DNA of 64,000 bases from positions 1,178,001 to 1,242,000 of the forward strand of contig NZ_CP181447.1 of the NCBI RefSeq assembly GCF_048001765.1, written 5' to 3'. The notes under the pieces were generated by a model. It did not search any database, was not told the DNA's origin, and worked only from the letters and a program-made list of their open reading frames with translations. Made by a program: the position numbers and the translations under genes. The DNA comes from Bombiscardovia asteroides_K. GTDB taxonomy: Bacteria; Actinomycetota; Actinomycetes; Actinomycetales; Bifidobacteriaceae. The number at the start of each line of letters is the position of its first letter. Positions within the stretch are counted from its first letter, which is position 1. Below are positions 35,591 through 42,826 of the stretch, piece by piece.

Positions 35591-36238
35591 CTAACGGTCG
35601 TTCTGGTTGGCCACGTTGTTGATGACCACGTCGGCCACCTCCTGCATGGTCAGCCTGCGGTCCATGGAGGTCTTCTGGATCCAGCGGAAGGCTTCGGACT
35701 CGGTCATGCCCATGCTCTCCATGAGCAGACCCTTGGCCCGGTCCACCCGCTTGCGGGCCTCGAAACGGGCCTTCATATCGGTGACCTCGTCCTTCAGGGC
35801 GTTGATCTGATCGAAGCGGGAGATGGCCACCTCAAGGGCCGGCAACAGCTTTTCCGGAGCGAAGGGCTTGACCACGTAGGCCATGGCTCCTGCATCAGCC
35901 GCCTTCTCGACCAGGCTCTGCTGGGAGAACGCCGTCAGCATAACCACCGGGGCCAGGTTCTCTTTGCCGATCTCAGTGGCTGCGGTAATGCCGTCGGTAC
36001 CGGGCATCTTCACATCCATAACCACCACGTCGGGCCTCAGCTCGCGAGTCAGATCAATGGCCTCCTGACCGCTGGCCGCCTGGCCGACCACGTCATAGCC
36101 GGCATCCTCGAGAGCTTCGACGGTATCGAGCCTGATCAAAGCCTCGTCCTCCGCCACAACCACGGTCCGCCCTTCTGGGGAATCGCTGCGGTTCTTACTC
36201 TCTGAAGCCACTTTCAACCTCGTTTCCTGAAAGTCCAT
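35591..36238 (-). CDS. pdtaR: Response regulator with ANTAR RNA-binding domain (PdtaR-like)
   Basis: A 215-residue regulator. The receiver domain has VVVAEDEALIRLD, phosphorylation site Asp75 in VVVMDVKMPGTDG, VVMLTAFSQQ and AYVVKPFAPEKL. The C-terminal ANTAR domain (about 145-200) contains RKRVDRAKGLLMESMGMTESEAFRWIQ. This layout and wording match mycobacterial PdtaR (Rv1626), an antiterminator that binds paired hexaloop hairpins in mRNA leaders. Its neighbours polA, tRNA-Leu and (further on) pyk, uvrB, coaE and rpsA recall the mycobacterial gene order. No cognate kinase is present here. The start is placed at 36238; a GTG eight codons later is possible. Confidence 0.92.
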   Translation of the reverse strand: MDFQETRLKVASESKNRSDSPEGRTVVVAEDEALIRLDTVEALEDAGYDVVGQAASGQEAIDLTRELRPDVVVMDVKMPGTDGITAATEIGKENLAPVVMLTAFSQQSLVEKAADAGAMAYVVKPFAPEKLLPALEVAISRFDQINALKDEVTDMKARFEARKRVDRAKGLLMESMGMTESEAFRWIQKTSMDRRLTMQEVADVVINNVANQNDR

Positions 36239-36287
36239 CCGATCTTCACCGGAAACCGATGAATGACGGATGGGGTTCGCTTTATCG

Positions 36288-36361
36288 TGCCCCCGGTGAG
36301 ACTCGAACTCACACTGCACGGATTTTGAGGCCGTTTCCTCTACCAATTGGGATACGGGGGC
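36288..36361 (-). tRNA. tRNA-Leu (anticodon CAA), short class I-like scaffold
   Basis: A 74-base cloverleaf. The acceptor is GCCCCCG/CGGGGGC with discriminator A, the anticodon loop is CTCAAAA, and the T arm is GTGAG-TTCGAGT-CTCAC. The variable region is only GCAGT (five bases), whereas canonical tRNA-Leu has a long variable arm. The base pair closing the anticodon loop would be a C-T mismatch. CCA is not encoded. A tRNA-Leu gene is, to my recollection, also found next to pdtaR in mycobacteria. Confidence 0.85.
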
Positions 36362-36479
36362 TTTTCATTACCACAGAGAATCTACCATACTTTGGCGACG
36401 ACGCAAGGTTATTCGTGTTGAATCTGCCTTAGAATGAAGACAGTTATGTATACAGGCACATCAGCAGTCGAAGGAGAGC

Positions 36480-37076
36480 ATGATGACCACTCAGATCTAT
36501 CGACGGTTCGATCCTTGGCGCACCTCCCCCGTCCAGGAGAAGGCCCGCAAGCAAATTATGGACAGCCACTACTTCAGCGTCGACAGGGTCACCTTTGAAT
36601 CCAGCGACAATCAGACCTTCGATCGCAGCATCGTCAGCGAGAAGCATGGGGACACCATCGCCGTCCTGGCCATCACCGACGACGGGAGGATACCCTTGGT
36701 CGAGCAGTACCGCCTGCCCACCCACCGTTGGACCCTTGAGCTGCCGGCCGGCCATCCGCTCAACGATAAAGAAGCCCCCATCGATGTAGCCACCAGACGA
36801 CTGCGCGAGGAGGCCGGGTACAAGGCTGCCTCCTTTAACCAGTTCGCAAGGTTCATCAACACCCCCAGCTTCTCCACGCAGCACACCACCCTCTTCTATG
36901 CCGAGGGCCTAACCCCGGTCCAGCCTGCCAGCCTGGCGCCAGAGACCCCCCATCAAAATGTGCGGCTCTTCACTGTGGATGAGGCCTACGACATGGTGAT
37001 CGCAGGAACCATACTGGATGCCAAGACCACCATTGCCATCCTTCGGGCCAAGATCGGACTGTCCGACCTGCACTGA
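36480..37076 (+). CDS. NUDIX hydrolase family protein with a degenerate box
   Basis: A 198-residue protein of the ADP-ribose/ADP-sugar pyrophosphatase type. The region VAVLAITDDGRIPLVEQYRLPTHRWTLELPAG is NudF-like. The Nudix box reads GHPLNDKEAPIDVATRRLREEAG: one extra residue lies between G and E, and the first Glu of REUxEE is Arg, so activity may be altered. AAGGAG precedes two tandem ATG codons. It stands alone and ends at a strong terminator. Substrate unknown. Confidence 0.75.
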   Translation: MMTTQIYRRFDPWRTSPVQEKARKQIMDSHYFSVDRVTFESSDNQTFDRSIVSEKHGDTIAVLAITDDGRIPLVEQYRLPTHRWTLELPAGHPLNDKEAPIDVATRRLREEAGYKAASFNQFARFINTPSFSTQHTTLFYAEGLTPVQPASLAPETPHQNVRLFTVDEAYDMVIAGTILDAKTTIAILRAKIGLSDLH

Positions 37077-37096
37077 GGCAGGAACCCTCACACAAC

Positions 37097-37148
37097 GAAC
37101 CGGTGACCTGTCCCCCTACCTTGTTAGGCGGGGAAAGACCACCGGTTC
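37097..37148 (+). terminator. Terminator of the NUDIX gene
   Basis: GAACCGGTG (37097-37105) pairs with CACCGGTTC (37140-37148), with an inner GTCCCC/GGGGA helix, and is followed by TTTGCTG. Confidence 0.75.
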
Positions 37149-37184
37149 TTTGCTGTGTCAGTGCTGAATGACCCTAACGGACCA

Positions 37185-37218
37185 GCTGCCTGACTGACTC
37201 AGTCGACAGTCAGGCAGC
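37185..37218 (-). terminator. Inverted repeat at the end of pyk
   Basis: Perfect 12-bp arms GCTGCCTGACTG (37185-37196) and CAGTCAGGCAGC (37207-37218) with a 10-base loop, 12 bases after the pyk stop. There is no T-tract on the minus strand. Confidence 0.65.
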
Positions 37219-37229
37219 AGTCGGGAGAA

Positions 37230-38672
37230 TCAGTCGTTGGCACCCACTGTGTGCACGTAGATGCAGTCGGTGTTTCCTGGCTCATACTCGCCCTGGGCGC
37301 TGCTGAGCACCACCAGGCAGTCACCGTCGGAGACCTTGCTCTGCTTCTTCAGGGTGGCGTCCACAAAGGCCATGAGGCCTGCACGGTTGAAGTCGTGGTA
37401 GTCCTGTTCGCACATGAAAGCCTCGGTGCCCCAGCTCAGAGCCAGCCAATGATAGGTGTGCTCATCGGTGGTCAGTGCGTAGATGGGGGCAGCAGGACGC
37501 TCACGGGAGACGCGGTGCACGGTGTTGCCGGTCTGAGTAAAGGCCACGATGGCCTTGGCGTTGATCTTGTCAGCCAGATCCACGGCGGCGGAGGAGACGG
37601 CACCGGAGTTGGACATGTCCAGGTTGTGCATATCCGGGATGCGGTCAAACCCGTGGGTGGTGGCGTACTCGGAGATCCGGGCCATGGTGGAGACAGTGGT
37701 GTCGGGGTAGTCGCCCACGGCGGTCTCGTTGGAGGTCATGGTGGCATCGGCGCCGTCCAGGACGGCGTTTGCGCAGTCGGAGGCCTCGGCGCGGCTGGGG
37801 ATGGGCGAATGAACCATGGAGCCCAGGACCTCAGTGGCGACGATGACCGGCTTGGCATACTGACGGGCCAGCTCGATGCAACGCTTGGTCACCAAGGGGA
37901 CCTGCTCGAAGGGCATCTCCACGGCCATGTCGCCGCGGGCCACCATGATGCCGTCGAAGGCCTTGACGATCTCCTCAAGGTTCTCAACGGCCTGGGGCTT
38001 CTCGATCTTGGCCACGATGGGGATGCGGCGACCCTCCTCGTCCATGATCTCATGGGCGCGGTCGATGTCGGTGGCAAAGCGGACGAAGGACATGGCGATG
38101 ATATCGGCGCCGGTGCGGATGCCCCAGCGCAGGTCCTCCTCGTCCTTGGGGGTCAGTGCCGGCAGGCTCACGGCCACGCCGGGCAGGTTGATGCCCTTGT
38201 GGGAAGAAACCGGGCCAGCCACGACCACCTTGGTGTGGACCTGGTTGCCCTCGACCTTGGTGACCTCCAGACGGACCTTGCCATCATCGATCAGGATGGG
38301 ATCGCCGGGATGGCAGTCCCCGGGCAGACCCTTGAAAGTCGTGGAGGTCATGTGTTCGTCACCCTCGACATCGTCGGTGGTGATGGTGAACTCCTGGCCC
38401 TCCTTGAGGATGACCTTGTCTTCGCCCTGCTCGTTCTTCTTGAACCAGCCACAACGAATCTTGGGACCCTGCAGATCGACCAGGACCGCCACGTTGCGTC
38501 CAGTCTCCTTGCTGGCCTGACGCACGTTGTTGTAAACCTTGAGGTGATCTTCGGGGGTGCCGTGGGACCGGTTGAGCCTGGCCACATCCATGCCGGCCCT
38601 GACCAGCTTGGTGATGTTATCCAACGACTCCGAAGCCGGCCCGATGGTATCGACGATCTTGGCTTTGCGCAT
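37230..38672 (-). CDS. pyk: Pyruvate kinase
   Basis: A 480-residue glycolytic enzyme converting PEP and ADP to pyruvate and ATP. Motifs are RKAKIVDTIGPASES at the N-terminus, NRSHGTPEDH, VDLQGPKIRCG, the catalytic region IPIVAKIEKPQAVENLEEI, MVARGDMAVEMP and ATEVLGSMVHSPIPSRAEASD. The start at 38672 has GGTAGC upstream. The perfect palindrome GTTAGCGCTAAC lies 76 bases upstream, pointing to a LacI-type regulator. In bifidobacteria pyk sits at the end of the shunt and helps set the lactate to acetate ratio. Confidence 0.96.
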   Translation of the reverse strand: MRKAKIVDTIGPASESLDNITKLVRAGMDVARLNRSHGTPEDHLKVYNNVRQASKETGRNVAVLVDLQGPKIRCGWFKKNEQGEDKVILKEGQEFTITTDDVEGDEHMTSTTFKGLPGDCHPGDPILIDDGKVRLEVTKVEGNQVHTKVVVAGPVSSHKGINLPGVAVSLPALTPKDEEDLRWGIRTGADIIAMSFVRFATDIDRAHEIMDEEGRRIPIVAKIEKPQAVENLEEIVKAFDGIMVARGDMAVEMPFEQVPLVTKRCIELARQYAKPVIVATEVLGSMVHSPIPSRAEASDCANAVLDGADATMTSNETAVGDYPDTTVSTMARISEYATTHGFDRIPDMHNLDMSNSGAVSSAAVDLADKINAKAIVAFTQTGNTVHRVSRERPAAPIYALTTDEHTYHWLALSWGTEAFMCEQDYHDFNRAGLMAFVDATLKKQSKVSDGDCLVVLSSAQGEYEPGNTDCIYVHTVGAND

Positions 38673-38747
38673 ATGCTACCTGCCTGTTCTTTGTATCACT
38701 TACCGTTCCATTGTACAGACTCAAGCCGATGGGAACCAGTATTTCCC

Positions 38748-38759
38748 GTTAGCGCTAAC
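38748..38759. promoter_or_regulatory. LacI-type operator upstream of pyk
   Basis: GTTAGCGCTAAC is a perfect 12-bp palindrome with the central CG typical of LacI-family operators. It lies in the pyk promoter region (114-base gap to terC). A LacI-type global regulator of central metabolism (AraQ) has been described in bifidobacteria; whether this is its site is inferred. Confidence 0.6.
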
Positions 38760-38786
38760 AATCCTTGTGGCTCAAGGGATTGTTAA

Positions 38787-39785
38787 TCACTTTGCTCCCT
38801 GTGAAGCTGATTCAAGGGACTGATGGCGGCTCTTGAGCACCGAGGCCAGGGCGGCTATGCCGATGGCCAGGACTATGACCAGCAGGGATGCCCAGGTCGG
38901 TATCTCCGGCACGGCTTCCAGGGGCTGTCCTCCATTGATAAAGGGCAAAGTGTTGCCGTGCAGGGCCTCCAAGATCAGCTTGACTCCGATGAAGGCCAGG
39001 ACCACAGACAGCCCCAGGGGCAGATACTCCAGCTTGTCCAGCAGGGATCCCAACAGGAAGTAGAGCTGCTGAAGGCCCAGCAAGGCGAAGACATTTGACG
39101 TGAAGACGATGAAGGGATCCTTGGTCAGTCCAAAGATGGCCGGAATGGAGTCGAAGGCGAACATGACATCAGTGGTGCCGATGGCCAGGAAAACCACCAG
39201 CATGGGTGTGAAGTAGCGCTTACCCTCAAAGGTGGTCCGCAGATGCTCACCGTCGTAATGGCTGGTAATGGGAATGACCCGGCGCAGCACCCTGATAAGC
39301 CCGTTCTCGTGGTACTCCTCCTTCTCGCCACGGCTGGAGACCATGTTCCAGGCGGTATAGAGCAGAAAGAAGCCGAAAATGAAGAAGACCCAGGTGAAGC
39401 GGGTAATCAGCGCCGTTCCGGCCAGGATGAAGACACCGCGCAGCAGCAGGGCGATGGTGATGCCGACGCTGAGCACATAGCGCTGAAGCCGCAGGGGCAC
39501 AGCGAAATTGCCCATAATGATGACGAAGACAAAGAGGTTGTCGATGCTGAGCGAGTACTCGGTCAGCCAGCCCGAGTAGAACTCGATGGCCGGCTTGGAT
39601 CCTGCCACCTTCCAGATCAGCGCACCGAAAATCAAGGCCATGACCACAAAGAAGCCAATATGCCTCACACATTCGCCGGTCGATGGCACATGCGGACGCC
39701 GCCCGATCACCAGAAGATCGACCACGAAGAAGACGGCAAGCACAACCAGGCTCACAACCATGAACGGCAGAGGTGTCTCGGACAT
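38787..39785 (-). CDS. TerC-family integral membrane protein
   Basis: A 332-residue membrane protein with about nine hydrophobic segments. Family signatures are LTEYSLSIDNLFVFVIIMGNFAVP and GTTDVMFAFDSIPAIFGLTKDPFIVFTSN, with intramembrane acidic residues (SIDN, AFDS) thought to bind metal. TerC/Alx proteins are linked to manganese export and to metalation of exported proteins. The start at 39785 (MSETPLPF) has only GGTGGT close upstream. It stands between uvrB and pyk on the same strand. Confidence 0.88.
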   Translation of the reverse strand: MSETPLPFMVVSLVVLAVFFVVDLLVIGRRPHVPSTGECVRHIGFFVVMALIFGALIWKVAGSKPAIEFYSGWLTEYSLSIDNLFVFVIIMGNFAVPLRLQRYVLSVGITIALLLRGVFILAGTALITRFTWVFFIFGFFLLYTAWNMVSSRGEKEEYHENGLIRVLRRVIPITSHYDGEHLRTTFEGKRYFTPMLVVFLAIGTTDVMFAFDSIPAIFGLTKDPFIVFTSNVFALLGLQQLYFLLGSLLDKLEYLPLGLSVVLAFIGVKLILEALHGNTLPFINGGQPLEAVPEIPTWASLLVIVLAIGIAALASVLKSRHQSLESASQGAK

Positions 39786-39958
39786 ACCACCAGACTTTAG
39801 CGGCAAGATATGACGTGCTCATCTCTCGTCCGCATGTCTGGGAATCCTTACGGACGGCGCTCCGGAAAGCGGGTCTGCGATGCTCTTGCCTGACATCACA
39901 GACCCGAAACATGGCCGGGGCAGGCCACTAACCAAGGGCTCCGGGCCAAGGGCCGGAC

Positions 39959-42070
39959 TTACTTTTTGGCCTCGGTCATCTGCCGCAGCTCCTTCTTCAG
40001 ATCCTTGATCTCGTCGCGCAGACGGGCAGCGAGCTCGAACTGCAGCTGTTGTGCAGCCGTGTGCATCTGGTCGCTCAGCTGACGGATCAGGTCGGCAAGG
40101 TCCTGTGCCGGCAGACCGGCCTGGAGGATCTCCTGATGCCGCTTGTCGGCCTCCTCCTTGTCGTAGAGGGGCACACCCAGGTGGGAGTTGCCGGCCTTGT
40201 TGGCATTGCGGTAGCCGCCCGCCAGCAGGGTCTGGGTGTCCACGTCTTCCTTGGCCAGCATGTCGTTGACGTCGCTGATCTTCTTGATCAACGGCTTGGG
40301 ATCCACTCCGTGCTCCTTGTTGTAGGCGATCTGCTTGGCCCGGCGACGGTTGGTCTCGCTGATGGCCTTGTCCATGGAGTCGGTGACCTCATCCGCGTAC
40401 ATGATGACCTTGCCGGACACGTTCCTGGCCGCACGGCCGATGGTCTGGATCAGTGAGCGGTAGGAGCGCAGGAAGCCTTCCTTGTCCGCATCCAGAATGG
40501 CCACCAGGGAGACCTCGGGCAGGTCCAGACCCTCGCGCAGGAGGTTGATGCCCACGATGACGTCGATCTTGCCCTCACGCAGCTCGCGCAGAAGTTCCAC
40601 CCTCCGCAGGGTGTCCACGTCAGAGTGCAGATACTCCACCTTGATGTCGCGTTCCAGCAAATAGTCGGTCAGGTCCTCGGCCATCTTCTTGGTCAGCGTG
40701 GTCACCAGGACCCGCTCATGGCGATCCACCCGGGTTTTGATCTCGTCCAGAAGGTCGTCCACCTGACCCTTGACAGGCCTGACCTCCACCTCGGGATCCA
40801 GGAGGCCGGTGGGCCTGATGACCTGCTCCACCACACCGTCGGACAGGCCCATTTCATAGTCGCCAGGTGTAGCCGACAGGTAGACGGTCTGGCCCACCTT
40901 GTCAAGAAACTCGGGCCACTTCAGCGGACGGTTGTCCATGGCCGAGGGCAGTCGGAAGCCATGTTCGACCAGGGTCCGCTTGCGGCTGGCATCCCCCTCG
41001 TACATGGCTCCGATCTGGGGAACGGTCACGTGGGACTCGTCGATGACCAGCAGGAAATCGTCGGGGAAGAAGTCCAGCAGGGTGTGGGGCGGTGTCCCGG
41101 GTTCGCGCCCGTCGAAGTGGCGGGAGTAGTTCTCCACTCCGGAGCAGGTGCCGATCTGGGTGAGCATCTCCAGATCATAGGTGGTGCGCATGGTCAGTCG
41201 CTGGGCCTCCAGCTCCTTGCCCTGCTTGCGCAGCTGGCCCACACGCCAGTCCAGCTCCTCCTTGATGGTCTTCAGGGCGCGCTCCATCCGCTCGGGACCG
41301 GCCACATAGTGGGAGGCAGGGAAGATGTGAACGGAGCTCTCATGGGCGATTTCGTCCCCGGTCAGTGGGTGCAGGGTGGAGATGCGGTCGATCTCATCAC
41401 CGAAGAATTCGATACGGACGGCCAGCTCCTCATAGACGGGGATGATTTCGACCGTGTCGCCGCGCACGCGGAAGGTGCCTCGGGTGAAGGCGATGTCGTT
41501 GCGCTTGTACTGCATGTCCACGAACTTGCGCAGCAGGTCGTCCCGGTTGATCCGGTCCCCCTCGTGCAGGAAGAGCATGCGTCCGGCGTACTCCTCGGGC
41601 GTGCCCAGGCCATAGATGCAGGAGACGGTGGCCACCACCACGCAGTCCCGCCTGGTCAGCAGGTTGGCCGTGGCGGCGTGCCGTAGCCGCTCCACGTCGT
41701 CGTTGATGTTGGAGTCCTTCTCGATGTAGGTATCAGTTTGAGGGATATAGGCCTCAGGCTGGTAGTAGTCGTAGTAGGAGACGAAGTAGGAGACCGCATT
41801 GTCTGGCATGAGTTCGCGGAACTCGGCGCAGAGCTGGGCGGCCAGGGTCTTGTTGGGCTCCAGAATCAGAGTGGGCCGCTGCAGGCGCTCGATCAGCCAG
41901 GCCGTGGTCGCGGTCTTGCCGGTGCCGGTGGCGCCCATGAGCACCACATCATTCTCACCATTCTCGATCCGCGTAGCCAGTTCCTCGATGGCCTCTGGCT
42001 GGTCGCCGGAGGGCTTGTAGGGAGACTTGACCACGAAGGGCTTATTGATCCGCTCAATGTTGAACCCCAT
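39959..42070 (-). CDS. uvrB: UvrABC excinuclease subunit B
   Basis: A 703-residue damage-verifying helicase of nucleotide excision repair. Motifs are Walker A VLMGATGTGKT, the beta-hairpin SYYDYYQPEAYIP, LLVIDESHVTVPQI, LREGLDLPEVSLVAI and QTIGRAARN. The C-terminal UVR motif (QLSDQMHTAAQQLQFELAARLRDEI) binds UvrC. AAGGGAG precedes the ATG. A perfect LexA-type box lies 102 bases upstream, inside the end of coaE, so uvrB probably has its own damage-inducible promoter. Confidence 0.97.
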   Translation of the reverse strand: MGFNIERINKPFVVKSPYKPSGDQPEAIEELATRIENGENDVVLMGATGTGKTATTAWLIERLQRPTLILEPNKTLAAQLCAEFRELMPDNAVSYFVSYYDYYQPEAYIPQTDTYIEKDSNINDDVERLRHAATANLLTRRDCVVVATVSCIYGLGTPEEYAGRMLFLHEGDRINRDDLLRKFVDMQYKRNDIAFTRGTFRVRGDTVEIIPVYEELAVRIEFFGDEIDRISTLHPLTGDEIAHESSVHIFPASHYVAGPERMERALKTIKEELDWRVGQLRKQGKELEAQRLTMRTTYDLEMLTQIGTCSGVENYSRHFDGREPGTPPHTLLDFFPDDFLLVIDESHVTVPQIGAMYEGDASRKRTLVEHGFRLPSAMDNRPLKWPEFLDKVGQTVYLSATPGDYEMGLSDGVVEQVIRPTGLLDPEVEVRPVKGQVDDLLDEIKTRVDRHERVLVTTLTKKMAEDLTDYLLERDIKVEYLHSDVDTLRRVELLRELREGKIDVIVGINLLREGLDLPEVSLVAILDADKEGFLRSYRSLIQTIGRAARNVSGKVIMYADEVTDSMDKAISETNRRRAKQIAYNKEHGVDPKPLIKKISDVNDMLAKEDVDTQTLLAGGYRNANKAGNSHLGVPLYDKEEADKRHQEILQAGLPAQDLADLIRQLSDQMHTAAQQLQFELAARLRDEIKDLKKELRQMTEAKK

Positions 42071-42107
42071 GAAACTCCCTTCCAGGATGCGTCATTCGCC
42101 GAGGCCG

Positions 42108-42740
42108 TCAGTCACGGTGCGAGAATCCCTTGGCCAAGGCCTTCAACTCTTTATATATTCTATCAACAGACTCGAACATTTGTTCGATAGGCTGGGACCC
42201 GTCCACCAGCAGGTCGGCCTGAGCGCGTCGCGCACTGCTGTTGGTCTGGGAGCCGATGCGCTCAACAGCCTGACTCGTGGTCATATGCCGCTGATTCACC
42301 ATGCGCGCAATCCTCACCTGGCTGGGGGCCTCTACCAGCAGAACCCTGTCGAAATGAAAAGGTATGGCTGATCGCACCTCGGTCAGCAGAGGCACCTCAT
42401 GGACCACCACCTCGGAACCCTCCAGCCAGGGCTGCTCGGCCTTGGCGGCCAGGTCATAGACCAGCGGATGGATGATCTCGTCCAGGTCCCTGCGGTCCCG
42501 GTCAGCCGTCGGCCCTCCGAAGACCCGTGCAGCCAGGGCTGACCTGTCCACTCCCCCATGTCCGTCCCCGAAGTCTGCTCCGAACCGCTCCAGGACGGAC
42601 CGAACTCCCGGTCCGCCCGGAGCGATGACCTCGTGGGAGAGCCTGTCGTAATCGATGATCCTGGCCCCGTCCTGAGCCAGCCGAGCCGCCACCGTGCTCT
42701 TGCCGGCTGCTATCCCGCCGGTCAATCCCACACGTATCAT
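42108..42740 (-). CDS. coaE: Dephospho-CoA kinase
   Basis: A 210-residue P-loop kinase for the last step of coenzyme A synthesis. It starts MIRVGLTGGIAAGKSTVAARLAQDGA (Walker A) and has IIDYDRLSHEVIAPG, HPLVYDLAAKAE, VVHEVPLLTE and RMVNQRHMTTSQAVERI. The start at 42740 has GGGAGG upstream; the longer frame runs into the rpsA terminator hairpin. Its last codons carry the SOS box used by uvrB. Gene order rpsA-coaE-uvrB matches mycobacteria. Confidence 0.93.
   Translation of the reverse strand: MIRVGLTGGIAAGKSTVAARLAQDGARIIDYDRLSHEVIAPGGPGVRSVLERFGADFGDGHGGVDRSALAARVFGGPTADRDRRDLDEIIHPLVYDLAAKAEQPWLEGSEVVVHEVPLLTEVRSAIPFHFDRVLLVEAPSQVRIARMVNQRHMTTSQAVERIGSQTNSSARRAQADLLVDGSQPIEQMFESVDRIYKELKALAKGFSHRD
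42172..42187. promoter_or_regulatory. LexA-type SOS box for uvrB, inside coaE
   Basis: TCGAACATTTGTTCGA is a perfect match to the actinobacterial/Gram-positive LexA consensus (TCGAAC-N4-GTTCGA). It lies within the coaE 3' coding region, 102 bases before uvrB. An AT-rich stretch (TAGAATATATAAAG on the minus strand) just downstream could hold the -10. The box is identical over 16 bases to the one before umuD. Confidence 0.85.
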
Positions 42741-42778
42741 CCAGACCTCCCGCATATACCTTATGGCGGCACATACAA

Positions 42779-42812
42779 ATGGAGGGGCCCGACCGAGGCC
42801 GGACCCCTCCAT
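42779..42812 (-). terminator. rpsA terminator
   Basis: A GC-rich hairpin, ATGGAGGGG and CCCCTCCAT arms with an inner CCG/CGG pair, followed on the minus strand by TTTGTATG. It lies 14 bases after the rpsA stop. Confidence 0.85.
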
Positions 42813-42826
42813 TCACTACTTAATGC

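Noticed and set aside
33937..35622. A 561-residue plus-strand frame opposite polA
   Set aside because: It is an antisense shadow; polA is complete and conserved on the other strand.
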